From: Candidatus Bathyarchaeota archaeon
Lineage (GTDB): Archaea > Thermoproteota > Bathyarchaeia > Bathyarchaeales > Bathycorpusculaceae
Assembly (NCBI GenBank): GCA_026014485.1
Contig: JAOZIE010000002.1
Span: 336,874-400,873, forward strand
Reading direction: 5' to 3'
Length of the DNA stretch: 64,000 bases
Shown here one piece after another: positions 43,415-51,955 of this stretch. Both the position numbers and the translations under genes were made by a program. Numbering within the stretch: the first letter of the stretch is position 1; each line of letters starts with the position of its first letter. A model generated the notes under the pieces. It made no database searches. It was given only the letters and a program-made list of their open reading frames with translations, and had not been told where the DNA came from.

Positions 43415-45323
43415 AAGTCTCCATACCCGCAGGAACAATGGTTGCAACATTCGTCTTGTTCTCGACATAATTAGCCAAACTGATAATCTTAGACTTCTCG
43501 CCGTGGCACAAGAAAATCCGTTCAGGCTTGGGAGACAAATTGCTCAAGTAACCCACCAGTTGCCGGCGGTCACTGTGGCCGCTAAAGCCTTCAATGGACT
43601 CCACCTGTAACTTAATCTGCACAACAGCCATCTTGCCTTCGTTGTCCATCATCGTAACCTCGTTTATTCCCTTCTGCACTCTGCGGCCCATTGTGCCTTC
43701 AATCTGGTAGCTAACGAAGATTATTGTGTTCCGCTCATCCTCAGACCAATTCTTAAAGTACTCAATAACTGGACCGCCCTCAAGCATGCCTGAAGTCGCC
43801 AAAACAATGCAGGGTTCACCCTCGATTATGCTTTGACGCACGCTGGGGTGCTCCACAATCGTGAAGTAGTCGCTTTGGAAGGGGTTAACTTCCTCATGCA
43901 GGATGCTGTGACGCACCTCACGACCCAGATATTCGGGATAAGCTGTGTGAATCGCTGTTGCCTCGCTAATCATACCCTCGATGAACACGGGAGCTTCCCG
44001 CATTAAACCACGTTTCATGTAACCGTCGATAATCAGCATGATTTCCTGAGCGCGACCCACTGCAGGTACAGGAATAACCACTTTGCCCTTGCGCTCTAAA
44101 GTCGCGTTGATTACTTGAGTCAAACGCTCTTCAGATTCAACGCGAGTCGGCATCACATCGTCAGGTCCACCGTAGGTGCTTTCGCTGATTACGGTTTCGA
44201 CACGTGGAAACTCGTTGGCTGCTGCTTCCAACAGCATTGTCCGAGCAAACTTGTAGTCGCCTGTATAAACAATATTGTGTAAGCCTTCGCCGATGTGCAG
44301 GTGCGCCATGGAAGCGCCCAAAATGTGCCCGCTGTTATGCAGTGTTAAGCGGACATCAGGTGCAATATCAGTGACTACCCCGTAACGCAGCGGAATCGTA
44401 TGCAAAACGCATTCGCGAACGTCCTTTTGGTCATAAAACGGCGTAACCCCCTGCTTGCCTGAAACATCCAAGTAATCCAACTGCAGCATAGTCATCAAAT
44501 TCGAGGTCGGCGCGGAACAATAAACTGGGCCATCATAGCCATACTTGTACAGAAACGGCACCAACCCACAGTGGTCCAAGTGCGCATGGGTGATTACCAC
44601 CGCGTCAAGTGAATCAATCTGGAACTCAGGTGAATCAAAACGTGGAAAAGACTCAAACGGTCTTTGTGAACCAGGGTTAATCCCGCAATCTAGCAGAACA
44701 CTGCTCTCACGGGTTTTTACTAGAAAAGCAGAACGTCCAACTTCCTGCGCGCCGCCAAGCACTGTTAGCCGAACGTCACCGACATCATAGGTTTTAGGAC
44801 GGAAAATCCGTTCGCCTATAGTGCGCAGTATGCGTTCACGTTCTTGGCTTTCTGAATGCAGGTAATGCCGCATGTTCGTGACGATTTTGGATTTTATTGG
44901 GGGACTGCGTAGAACGTGTGGCCGCCATTTGGTCTTCCTGATTATTTCCTGCAATACCACACCGTTTCTGCCGATGACTAAACCAGGCTTCTTGGTTTCG
45001 ATGATTATTTCGCCCAAGCTGGGGTCAAAATTTATGTCGGTTATTTCGGCTTCTTTAGCGATAAGTTCACGCGTAATTTTTTCCGCTTCCACCTCAGGCA
45101 GCCGCACAGAGGGGTCAGGACGCACGACTATGCGTTTACGGATGACACCCACGATTTCTGCGATGACGCTGCTTTGTTCAACCAAAACTTCGGGTTTTTT
45201 TGTGTATATGCTTAGCATTGGTCCTTCGTATTCGATACGAGTGACTTCTGCGTCGGTGGGTACGTGTGAAAGAATATACTGGGTAATTTCTACTTTGTCT
45301 TTGTCTTGTTGCGTTCGGGCCAC
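43401..45323 (-). CDS. aCPSF1/FttA, KH and beta-CASP ribonuclease
   Basis: 640 residues from GTG 45323, which follows the psmB stop; an ATG at 45395 would overlap psmB by 68 bp. Two KH-type domains (about 1-145, with VIGRNGVVLQEIIRKTKW) precede the metallo-beta-lactamase domain, which has THAHLDHCG, SGHILGASM and TGDY. The beta-CASP domain follows, with SGMLEGGPVIEYF and HSDRRQLVG. It is the archaeal termination factor that cuts 3' ends at U-runs. It is translated after psmB, and the pair may be one operon. Confidence 0.93.
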   Translation of the reverse strand: MARTQQDKDKVEITQYILSHVPTDAEVTRIEYEGPMLSIYTKKPEVLVEQSSVIAEIVGVIRKRIVVRPDPSVRLPEVEAEKITRELIAKEAEITDINFDPSLGEIIIETKKPGLVIGRNGVVLQEIIRKTKWRPHVLRSPPIKSKIVTNMRHYLHSESQERERILRTIGERIFRPKTYDVGDVRLTVLGGAQEVGRSAFLVKTRESSVLLDCGINPGSQRPFESFPRFDSPEFQIDSLDAVVITHAHLDHCGLVPFLYKYGYDGPVYCSAPTSNLMTMLQLDYLDVSGKQGVTPFYDQKDVRECVLHTIPLRYGVVTDIAPDVRLTLHNSGHILGASMAHLHIGEGLHNIVYTGDYKFARTMLLEAAANEFPRVETVISESTYGGPDDVMPTRVESEERLTQVINATLERKGKVVIPVPAVGRAQEIMLIIDGYMKRGLMREAPVFIEGMISEATAIHTAYPEYLGREVRHSILHEEVNPFQSDYFTIVEHPSVRQSIIEGEPCIVLATSGMLEGGPVIEYFKNWSEDERNTIIFVSYQIEGTMGRRVQKGINEVTMMDNEGKMAVVQIKLQVESIEGFSGHSDRRQLVGYLSNLSPKPERIFLCHGEKSKIISLANYVENKTNVATIVPAGMETFRLL

Positions 45324-45327
45324 AGGT

Positions 45328-45969
45328 TTAACTTCCCTTTTGTAAGAGCTCCTGCTTCTGCGGGTTGCTGAGCTCACGGTAACCTTTTTCGTCAATCACG
45401 ATGATGTTGTAGTTGTCGCCGCTTGCCACGTCACGTTTCATGGCGGAATTTACGGCTCGGGCAATAACGGGTAACGCTTCCTCAACAGTCATACCCTCGC
45501 GGAATTTATCCTCCAAAACTCCAATCGCCAAGGGGGATCCTGAACCAGTACTGGTCATTTTCTCCTCGGTTAAGCTGCCTATCGGGTCTAAACCGTAGAT
45601 GTGTGGACCTGTGTCGTCTACGCCGCCAACCAGAATCTGCGCCATTAAACCTCTTGCGCTGAAGAGCAGGTTGCTGGTCATTCTGGCTGCTGTTTTAATG
45701 GGCATGGGGCGGTTAAGGTTGATTCGGTAAAGCTGTGCGTTAGCGGTAATTATGTCAATGACTTTTTGGGCGTCTGCCACGCTACCAGCGATGGTCATGC
45801 CGATGTGCTCATCGATTCGGTAAACTTTTTTGCCTTGCTTATGAGCGACATAGTAGCCCATGGTTACTCTGGTGTCTGAGGCTAAAATCACGCCGTCTTT
45901 GCAGACGACTCCGATTGTTGTTGTTCCCTTTAAGACTAGTTGGCTAGCTGCGTTATTGTTTATTGCCAT
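45328..45969 (-). CDS. psmB: Proteasome beta subunit
   Basis: 213 residues from ATG 45969, which has an AGGGAGA ribosome site. A 15-residue propeptide ends at LVLKG and the catalytic Thr16 follows in TTTIGVVCKD. The Asp of SDTRVTMGYY, the Lys in KQGKKVYRI and TGSGSPLAIGVLED complete the active-site pattern. With the alpha subunit (not in this window) it forms the 20S proteasome. The next gene is aCPSF1, six bases away. Confidence 0.95.
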   Translation of the reverse strand: MAINNNAASQLVLKGTTTIGVVCKDGVILASDTRVTMGYYVAHKQGKKVYRIDEHIGMTIAGSVADAQKVIDIITANAQLYRINLNRPMPIKTAARMTSNLLFSARGLMAQILVGGVDDTGPHIYGLDPIGSLTEEKMTSTGSGSPLAIGVLEDKFREGMTVEEALPVIARAVNSAMKRDVASGDNYNIIVIDEKGYRELSNPQKQELLQKGS

Positions 45970-46044
45970 ATGTGTTGTCTCCCTAAAACTGAACTTTGGA
46001 ATCCTCGTGCGGAACGGAATTCCCACTGTAGGAAGTAGCAACAT

Positions 46045-46336
46045 CTTATCACTTCCGTGGGATTTATTAATATTTCGTTTAAATGGGGCATCTCCCGCAT
46101 CGTCTTTCTCCGCTTTTTCTCTATGCCCCAGACGAGTTTATGCCCCCTGTAAAAGGCATAAAGTACACATCTTAGGTGAAAGATATTTCTGAAAAGGCAT
46201 CGAGGCATAATGGGATGTTTCTGCTCTTTTTTGGGGTGTACAAGTCTATGAAGAATTCTTCTTGCGGCGTTTGAGACCACTGAATCTATCTATTCATATT
46301 TTAGTTCCCAAATCAGGTGCCAACACTCATGGAGGT
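46045..46336. other. Intergenic region upstream of psmB
   Basis: Contains the psmB promoter, with a TATA-like ATATTAATAAATCC on the minus strand near 46057-46070. Open frames here lack ribosome sites. No other feature is seen. Confidence 0.3.
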
Positions 46337-46393
46337 CTTAGTCAAGAAATTTTGACTAAGCTTCTAGCTGCTTGGTCAAGAAACCTTGACAAA
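46337..46393 (+). promoter_or_regulatory. Two tandem dyads upstream of the 46463 secreted-protein gene
   Basis: CTTAGTCAA (46337-46345) and TTGACTAAG (46352-46360) are perfect 9-bp arms with a 6-bp spacer. TTGGTCAAG (46372-46380) and CTTGACAAA (46385-46393) form a second pair with one mismatch. Centres are 34 bp apart. They precede the gene by about 70 bp, a likely operator for a dimeric regulator not identified here. Confidence 0.6.
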
Positions 46394-46454
46394 AACGTCT
46401 TTATCAACCAAACCCAAAACGGCCAGTAGAAAAGTGAGCTACTTTAGGAGACCC

Positions 46455-46496
46455 ATGCAGAAGTGTTTTCTACTAAAAGTTCAAGCGGTAAAATGA
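46455..46496 (+). CDS. Possible 13-residue leader ORF overlapping the next gene
   Basis: ATG 46455 follows AGGAG (46446-46450) and reads MQKCFLLKVQAVK before TGA 46494-46496. The ATG of the next gene (46493) overlaps that TGA as ATGA. It may be a translated leader that couples or limits translation of the next gene. Equally the AGGAG could serve GTG 46463 directly, so this is tentative. Confidence 0.3.
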   Translation: MQKCFLLKVQAVK

Positions 46497-47566
46497 AGTT
46501 TCTGTCGGCGGCATTTATTTTTGCAATTGTGGTGGCTGCGTTGGCTGGAGGGTTATCTGCGGGGTTGGCGGCTGCAGGCTTAACCGATGAAAATTCGGTT
46601 TATTACAAATTTGAGATTTGCTCTCCCCTAAACGGAGCCCCCGCCAAGGAAGACCTCACCCTGAAATTCATTGTGAAAACTAATGAGCCGCCGCTGCCGC
46701 CACAACAGCCCCCAGCAAGCCTACATTTCGGTTATGCTTTAGATATGAGCTACGAAGCGCTGGGGAACGCACATTGGTATCCTCTCCGTGGAACCAGAGA
46801 AAGCATAACCAACCAGATTTCGGCTTCGGGCGAAGCTACCTATGAATGCACCGCCACGTTACCTGCGTTATCCATTGGGAACCACAACATAACGATATAT
46901 CGCGGACCCGAGTACAGTTCAACAAGTTATTGGAAGGAACTTTACAGTTACGTTTTTACGGTGGTGGAACCTCCGCGGGTCTATGTGGGAACACCTACAA
47001 ACGGGACGGATGCTGCGTCTGGCGTTTTGTTGAGTTTTCGGGTGCATGCACTATCGTTGTCTTGGGTGGGTTACAGCGTTAATGGAGAAGAAAACGTTAC
47101 GGTTGACGTTACGGGGCTTGTTGAGTCGAAGCTTGTTCCGTTCACCATCTGGGATGGAAACCTGACATTAAATGGCTTGTCAAGCGGCGAGCATAACGTG
47201 GTTTTTTATGCTAAGGACGGATGGGGAAATTCAGGTGTCTCAACCGCAATCAATTTACAAGTACCCGAAAACAGCTCGCAGCCCACCTCAACCCCGCAAT
47301 CCACAGACAACCCAACAGCCACACCAACCCTCACCTCTACACCTACCTCAACCATAACTTCGCCGCCAACAATCACACCAACAAATTCTGCAACAACGCC
47401 GCTCACCTCTTCGCCATCAGAATCTGCCTCTGAGCCGCTTACAGCACCACCTTCAGGTAACCAACCAGATTTACAATGGAACAAGTATTGGTTAAGCGCA
47501 GTAATTCCTGCTGTAGCCGCCGCAGCGATAGGTCTCTCGTTAATCCTACTCCGAAGAAAAAAATGA
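46463..47566 (+). CDS. Secreted protein with Thr/Pro-rich linker and C-terminal anchor
   Basis: 367 residues if GTG 46463 starts; ATG 46493 would drop ten residues. There is a signal peptide, two beta-rich domains (about 40-165 and 170-265, the second with WVGYSVNGEENVTVDV, Ig-like), a Thr/Pro/Ser linker (about 270-330), a membrane helix and RRKK. No enzyme motif is seen. It is a surface protein, likely glycosylated. Tandem dyads upstream indicate dedicated regulation. Confidence 0.65.
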   Translation: MFSTKSSSGKMKFLSAAFIFAIVVAALAGGLSAGLAAAGLTDENSVYYKFEICSPLNGAPAKEDLTLKFIVKTNEPPLPPQQPPASLHFGYALDMSYEALGNAHWYPLRGTRESITNQISASGEATYECTATLPALSIGNHNITIYRGPEYSSTSYWKELYSYVFTVVEPPRVYVGTPTNGTDAASGVLLSFRVHALSLSWVGYSVNGEENVTVDVTGLVESKLVPFTIWDGNLTLNGLSSGEHNVVFYAKDGWGNSGVSTAINLQVPENSSQPTSTPQSTDNPTATPTLTSTPTSTITSPPTITPTNSATTPLTSSPSESASEPLTAPPSGNQPDLQWNKYWLSAVIPAVAAAAIGLSLILLRRKK

Positions 47567-47781
47567 CACCGAAAACGCTTTAACCACAAAACTGCCCGCA
47601 AGTAACCTGTAAAAAACAGTTATGTACTCTGCTGCGCTCAGCAGCCTACCCCCCTCTATTCCAGCGGAACCTGGCTTTGGTTGCTTTTTTGTTTCGGGTT
47701 GCAAAACGGGGTTTTCTTGTGGCAGGAAAAGGGTTCAAAAGGCGTAAAATGGCTCAAAACACGGTTGCAGACGGGGGGTGT

Positions 47782-49080
47782 TCAAGGGGAATGCTGCTTT
47801 CTGAACAGAGCCGTCGCTAAAACCGCTGCAACTATAACGGCTGCAACTGAACAGACCTTGAGTGTGGTTTGCAGCAAATCAGATTCGGTTTGGTTGGGGG
47901 TGACGAGTTTGAGGAGCCAGATTGATTGGTTTTTTGTGCCTATTACGATGTAGCCGCCGTCGTCTGTTTGAAGTACCGAGTTGAAGTTTGCTTCTAGCCC
48001 TACGGGGTAGGTGGCGTTTGTGAAAGTCATGTTCCAGTGCTCTTTGCCTTCAGCATCCGTTTTAAGTAACCAAGCTTGGGTGCAGTTTAAGACGCCCGCC
48101 ATTATGTAACCTTGGTCTTGGGTGGTTTGTATGCAGGTTATGGCGCTGTTTTCTGTGCCGTAGGTTTGGTTCCACTGCATGTTGCCGTCTGCGTCGGTTT
48201 TAACTACCCAAGCGTTTCTGCCTGCAAGGAAGCCGCCAATCAGGTAGCCGCCGTCCGCGGTGGGTATTGCGCAGTTGCATTCAGGAATTCGGTATTTGTC
48301 CTCGTCGCCGTAGGTGCAGTTCCACAACACGTTACCGTCTGGGTCTGTTCTGATGAGACGCATGTAGGCTTGGTTTGGAACCACCGAAAAGCTGACATCA
48401 GACATCATGTAGCCGCCGTCTGCAGTTTGAATCAGGGTTGAGGGGCAATCAGCAATTGGACCCGAAAAGGTCTTGTTCCACAGCAGGTTTCCCGAGGCGT
48501 CGGTTTTGGCAAACCAGATTTCGCCCTCGCCTTCGTGCATTTCCTCGGCGTACCCCGCAATTGCAAAACCGCCGTCGCGGGTCTGGATTATGGAGCGGAA
48601 GTAGTTGGCGGGGGCATTTGCGTTGTAGAGGTGCGTCCACATAACGTTGCTTTGAGAATCGGTTCTCACCAGCGTGTAGTTGTTTGCCCAAATACCCGCT
48701 AAAGCGTAGCCACCGTCACTTGTTGGCACAAGGTACGGCAGGGAAGTGCATTCTTGGTTGATTTGAATTGCCTTCAGAAAGGTCAGGTTACCCTGAGAGT
48801 CGGTTTTGATTAGCAGGGTAGCTGTCTGATTTGTCGCGCTTAAAACAAACCCGCCCTCTTCCAAGGGGAACACGGAGTAGCCTTCGCCTGCCATCAACTT
48901 TTGCTCCCATAACACATCAGGCGCTGTTGCTGCAACGGTACTTGGCGTTGAATGCAGCAGGGAAATTGTTCCTGTTAAAGCCAGAACCAGAAAAAAGAAG
49001 ACTATGGCGACAGTTAAGGGTTTGCGGATTTTTTTGCCTCCTAAGGTAGACAGAAAGATGAAACCATTTTTTCGTTGCAC
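47782..49080 (-). CDS. Membrane-anchored beta-propeller-like protein
   Basis: 432 residues with a signal/anchor helix near the N-terminus and a second helix near the C-terminus. About seven repeats carry TxDGGYxLAG, for example TSDGGYALAG, TRDGGFAIAG, TADGGYLIGG and TDDGGYIVIG, with LxKTDxxGxxxWNxT between. These are blade-like repeats of extracellular propellers. Function unknown; surface adhesion or sensing is possible. Confidence 0.7.
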   Translation of the reverse strand: MQRKNGFIFLSTLGGKKIRKPLTVAIVFFFLVLALTGTISLLHSTPSTVAATAPDVLWEQKLMAGEGYSVFPLEEGGFVLSATNQTATLLIKTDSQGNLTFLKAIQINQECTSLPYLVPTSDGGYALAGIWANNYTLVRTDSQSNVMWTHLYNANAPANYFRSIIQTRDGGFAIAGYAEEMHEGEGEIWFAKTDASGNLLWNKTFSGPIADCPSTLIQTADGGYMMSDVSFSVVPNQAYMRLIRTDPDGNVLWNCTYGDEDKYRIPECNCAIPTADGGYLIGGFLAGRNAWVVKTDADGNMQWNQTYGTENSAITCIQTTQDQGYIMAGVLNCTQAWLLKTDAEGKEHWNMTFTNATYPVGLEANFNSVLQTDDGGYIVIGTKNQSIWLLKLVTPNQTESDLLQTTLKVCSVAAVIVAAVLATALFRKQHSP

Positions 49081-49170
49081 CCTTACGTTGTTGTGGGGCA
49101 GGTAGCTTTTAGCTCTACTTGAGGAACGTTTTGTTCCTCTTCGGGAACACGCGATTTAAGCTGACAGCAA

Positions 49171-49629
49171 CTACGGGTTATTTTTGTTTGTGCCTTTTTG
49201 TCTCCAGCGGAGCCCTTCAACCAGAAAAATCGTTGCCGTCACGACTGTAAGCGCCGTCAACAGCCAAAGGGACCGTTCTATGGGGTCGCCGATGATTATG
49301 TGGGGCACAATCACAGCTATCTCCGCCGTTAAGACGCCAATAAAAATGAAGCCGAAAATGAGAAATCGCGGAATGAGGTTTTTTCCCCACCACACGTAGC
49401 CTTTGACGCTGATTTTCTCTTTAACAATGTAGTTGCTGTGGGCGTCTTTCACAACTAAACCTAAGTCTATGAGTTTCTGCAGATTTCGGTAGGCAACGCT
49501 GGGGCTGCTGAGGTTTGCGCCTCGCATGACATCGCGTGGACCCACAGGTTTGCCAGTTTTGATGAGGTAAACGTACGTTTGGAATGTGGTTGCGTTTAAC
49601 TCGTTTTCAGATGCTGACCCCTCGCCCAT
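49171..49629 (-). CDS. Membrane-bound winged-helix regulator
   Basis: 152 residues. The N-terminal 75 residues are a winged helix: PVGPRDVMRGANLSSPSVAY and RNLQKLIDLGLVVKD with wing NYIVKEKI. Two membrane helices follow (IPRFLIFGFIFIGVLTAEIA and LWLLTALTVVTATIFLVEG). It may sense a membrane or extracellular signal. It is near two secreted-protein genes and a molybdoenzyme gene; the target is unknown. Confidence 0.72.
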   Translation of the reverse strand: MGEGSASENELNATTFQTYVYLIKTGKPVGPRDVMRGANLSSPSVAYRNLQKLIDLGLVVKDAHSNYIVKEKISVKGYVWWGKNLIPRFLIFGFIFIGVLTAEIAVIVPHIIIGDPIERSLWLLTALTVVTATIFLVEGLRWRQKGTNKNNP

Positions 49630-49730
49630 TACCGATTTACTTCCTGACCACGTGGAAACTGCAAACTGTGGGTAATGCGGAAGTACAATTTAAAATGTTT
49701 GCGTAAGATTTCTCCATGTAAAGTCTTGCT

Positions 49731-50402
49731 TTACCTGAGTGTGGCGTTGTTTGGGTATCCTCTGCGCTCCCAGTACCCCAAGTAGCCTGCGTTGTCTGAA
49801 ACTTCGATTTGCGTTAGCCACTTTATCCACTTGTAACCATACTGGCTTTCCGCGACCAACTCAAAGGGGAAGCCCCGTTCAGGCGGAATGGTCACATTAT
49901 TCATCTTGTAAGCAAGCAGTATGTCGTTGTTGATTATGTAGTCCAGCGGCAACGCTGTTGAGTAGCCGTCGGAAGCATAAAAGATGACGACAGGGGCGCT
50001 TATGTGGGCTCCTGCGGCGTTCAGCAAGTCCTTCACGAGGACGCCTTCCCAGAGGATTTTAGCGCTCCAGCCATCCACGCAGTAAATGGTGACTACTTTC
50101 TGGTAGCGGGGAAAATCCAGCACGTCACTGTAGGTTAGCTGAAGAGGACTATCTACAAGCCCTGTTATGTTGAGGTGGTAAGTGGCTTGGTCGATGAATT
50201 GGGTTCCCGCTATGGCGTTTTCGTAGACTTGAGCTATCAAGGAGAGGTCTTCACCTTGGTAATTGCGCACTTCTGAAGGGTACAAAGTTTGGGGTGGATG
50301 AGGGGAACCGACAATTAACAACGCCGCAAAAACAACAACTACAACAACGACGACAACGTAGGGCAACGCCTTTCGAAATTTTGGGTTCTCCAATATTACC
50401 AC
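49731..50402 (-). CDS. Membrane-anchored sulfite-oxidase-like molybdopterin protein
   Basis: 223 residues with an N-terminal membrane helix (about 13-32, VVVVVVVVVF). The SUOX/YedY molybdopterin domain has the Moco-ligand Cys in TIYCVDGWSAKILWEG, followed by VVIFYASDGYSTALPLDYI and RGFPFELVAESQYGYKWIKW. It lacks the C-terminal dimerisation domain, as small archaeal and bacterial members do. It faces outside. It probably reduces or oxidises a small S- or N-compound; the electron partner is not visible. Confidence 0.85.
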   Translation of the reverse strand: MVILENPKFRKALPYVVVVVVVVVFAALLIVGSPHPPQTLYPSEVRNYQGEDLSLIAQVYENAIAGTQFIDQATYHLNITGLVDSPLQLTYSDVLDFPRYQKVVTIYCVDGWSAKILWEGVLVKDLLNAAGAHISAPVVIFYASDGYSTALPLDYIINNDILLAYKMNNVTIPPERGFPFELVAESQYGYKWIKWLTQIEVSDNAGYLGYWERRGYPNNATLR

Positions 50403-50565
50403 AGCTATTGGAACTCAGATTAAGCTATGAGGAAAGTAATGGGTAACCTTAATCGGTGAGAACTGCACGCAGAAGTTTAGGAGGTCTGCTTTGCGGGATT
50501 GTTTTATAGGTAAAAGTGGTTAACGCAAAAGGGGCTTCTTTAAGCGGAAAGGAAGAGAGGGAGAA

Positions 50566-50805
50566 TTATTGTTTCTCCTCAACTACAATCATGGTGAGGG
50601 TGGAACGCACTTTGTCTAGTCGGCGGATGCGCCAAGTAACGATTTCTTTTAGTCTGTCCATCGTGTCAGCTTGTACGCGCGCCACTATATCGTAGACACC
50701 GTAAACCGCCGATGACTCCCTTACGCCCTCGACTGTTCGTAGCTCTTTTAACACATCGGTTTCCGATCCGATTTCGGTATTAATCAACACAAACGCTGTA
50801 GGCAT
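50566..50805 (-). CDS. Lrp/AsnC ligand-binding (RAM) domain protein
   Basis: 79 residues, ferredoxin-like RAM domain only: AFVLINTEIGSETDVLKELR, VEGVRESSAVYGVYDIVARV and VRSTLTMIVVEE. With no helix-turn-helix it acts as a stand-alone amino-acid sensor or partner of a full Lrp protein. It is 99 bp from the microprotein operon on the same strand. Confidence 0.88.
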   Translation of the reverse strand: MPTAFVLINTEIGSETDVLKELRTVEGVRESSAVYGVYDIVARVQADTMDRLKEIVTWRIRRLDKVRSTLTMIVVEEKQ

Positions 50806-50904
50806 GTTACAATCCTCACATACATTGAGGTGGTAAGCATTAAAATATTTTTCTAAGCTTCACCTACCCCCTAAAAGCGGCAACACCACGTGCAACAAGC
50901 AGAG

Positions 50905-51063
50905 TTAATGGCACTGAACGGGGAATTCTTCTAGTTCAACGTGCTGTTCGATTTCTGAGCTTTGCAGTTTCTTCTGTAAACGGCACGTTTTGTAGGCTGC
51001 GCAGTCTTCGCAGTTTAGGTTGCCGTTTCGGGTTTGGCACTCGATGATTATCGTGTGGTACAT
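50905..51063 (-). CDS. 52-residue Cys-rich microprotein
   Basis: Third gene of a three-gene microprotein operon. ATG 51063 is four bases after the stop of the membrane microprotein. The block CEDCAAYKTC gives a CxxC pair and a third Cys, similar to CENCLVYKQC at 26159-26427. Zinc or iron-sulfur binding is possible. No family is recognised. Confidence 0.65.
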   Translation of the reverse strand: MYHTIIIECQTRNGNLNCEDCAAYKTCRLQKKLQSSEIEQHVELEEFPVQCH

Positions 51064-51067
51064 GCTT

Positions 51068-51175
51068 TTAGACGCTCCGCGCCCGCTTTCGGTAAGTGAC
51101 AACGTAATCTGCGAAGGCTAACATCAGCGAACCCCCGCCTAAACCTACAAGAAGAAAGCTTGCTAAATCCATCAT
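51068..51175 (-). CDS. 35-residue membrane microprotein
   Basis: Second gene of the operon. A strong ribosome site GGAGGTGA precedes the ATG-ATG at 51175. The product has one helix (FLLVGLGGGSLMLAFADYVV) and a basic tail YRKRARSV, so it inserts with the tail inside. No family is recognised. It is tightly spaced between the two other microprotein genes. Confidence 0.65.
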   Translation of the reverse strand: MMDLASFLLVGLGGGSLMLAFADYVVTYRKRARSV

Positions 51176-51196
51176 GCTCTTTCACCTCCCTCCATG

Positions 51197-51268
51197 TTAG
51201 ATGTGGGTGAAGTACACGATTTCGGGCTTCTGAGTAGCCTGCTTCTTTTCTGTGTATTCGGTCTTCAT
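51197..51268 (-). CDS. 23-residue microprotein with EIVYFTHI C-terminus
   Basis: First gene of the operon, ATG 51268 to TAA 51197-51199, with GGTGAAG as ribosome site. Lys/Thr/Gln-rich N-terminal half and KPEIVYFTHI at the end. The end matches EEIIYVAHI of the 25-residue ORF at 32498-32575. This shared tail is the reason to take both as real. Function unknown; it could be a peptide signal, a RiPP precursor or a small metal ligand. Confidence 0.62.
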   Translation of the reverse strand: MKTEYTEKKQATQKPEIVYFTHI

Positions 51269-51314
51269 TTTTCTTCACCATTCTTTCTTTTTTGTTAGGA
51301 AGTAAGCCGCGGAA

Positions 51315-51355
51315 GCTTAAAAGAGTAGTTGAGATTTGTTCATAAAAATTATGAA
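51315..51355 (-). promoter_or_regulatory. Promoter and dyad of the microprotein operon
   Basis: TTCATAA (51339-51345) and TTATGAA (51349-51355) are perfect 7-bp arms with AAA between. A TATA-like CTTTTAAG is at about 51315-51322 on the minus strand, about 50 bp before the first ATG. The dyad sits just upstream of the TATA box, where an activator or repressor could bind. Confidence 0.45.
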
Positions 51356-51580
51356 TAACTAGACACACAAACATCTACAGAACATATTTTTGGTCACACA
51401 TCACACTTTCAACCAAATAACTAAAAAAAACAGGCACCCAACCGCTAGCTACCTATACAGATGACGTTTCAACTGCAAAAAAATCGGAAAAACAAAACCT
51501 CACCGCTGAAACGTTCGCTGCTTCTGCTCCAGAAGGCGGGGGAGCAAACTTAATTTCTGACTTTAATACAACACGTAATT
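51356..51580. other. Intergenic region between the microprotein operon and the rSAM operon
   Basis: Holds the divergent promoter of the 51581 gene; an AATTTCTGACTTTAATAC stretch near 51551-51568 is AT-rich. No gene is seen. Confidence 0.3.
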
Positions 51581-51955
51581 ATGAAAGTCACGTCAATTTT
51601 AGGCGCGGTAGCCGCTGCAGTCCTGCTCCTCTTAGGCTTCATATTCATCTTGTCGGCAGGAGCCGAAGCGGTCAGCGCGCAGCCGGGACTGCAGGCGTTG
51701 AGGCTGATCGAAGGCGGAGTGATGCTTACCGTCGGCTTCGCATTGGTTTACGTTACCTATATTTTCTCGCGGAAACCCACAACCATCGTGCAGCGGCTTG
51801 AGCTTTCGGGAGCCATGAAAGCATCCTCCATACAGTGCCCCAACTGCTCCGCCTCATTGGACACAAAGAAAATCAAAATTGTGCAGGGCGTACCCTACGC
51901 GACGTGCTCCTACTGCGGAACCACATTTGAAGTAACTGAGGAGCCAAAATGGTGA
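51581..51955 (+). CDS. Two-helix membrane protein with cytosolic zinc ribbon
   Basis: 124 residues. Two membrane helices (about 5-25 and 44-62) are followed by a zinc ribbon with C86/C89 (CPNC) and C109/C112 (CSYC). Its stop overlaps the next start (ATGGTGA), so it is translationally coupled to the DUF2207-like protein. It is probably part of the same membrane complex. No family is named with confidence. Confidence 0.72.
   Translation: MKVTSILGAVAAAVLLLLGFIFILSAGAEAVSAQPGLQALRLIEGGVMLTVGFALVYVTYIFSRKPTTIVQRLELSGAMKASSIQCPNCSASLDTKKIKIVQGVPYATCSYCGTTFEVTEEPKW

Noticed and set aside
45960-46280. 106-residue minus-strand ORF upstream of psmB
   Set aside because: It overlaps the psmB promoter and start and shows no family features.
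51048-51374. 108-residue minus-strand ORF across the microprotein operon
   Set aside because: It is in a different frame from three ORFs with ribosome sites and would need to span the promoter.
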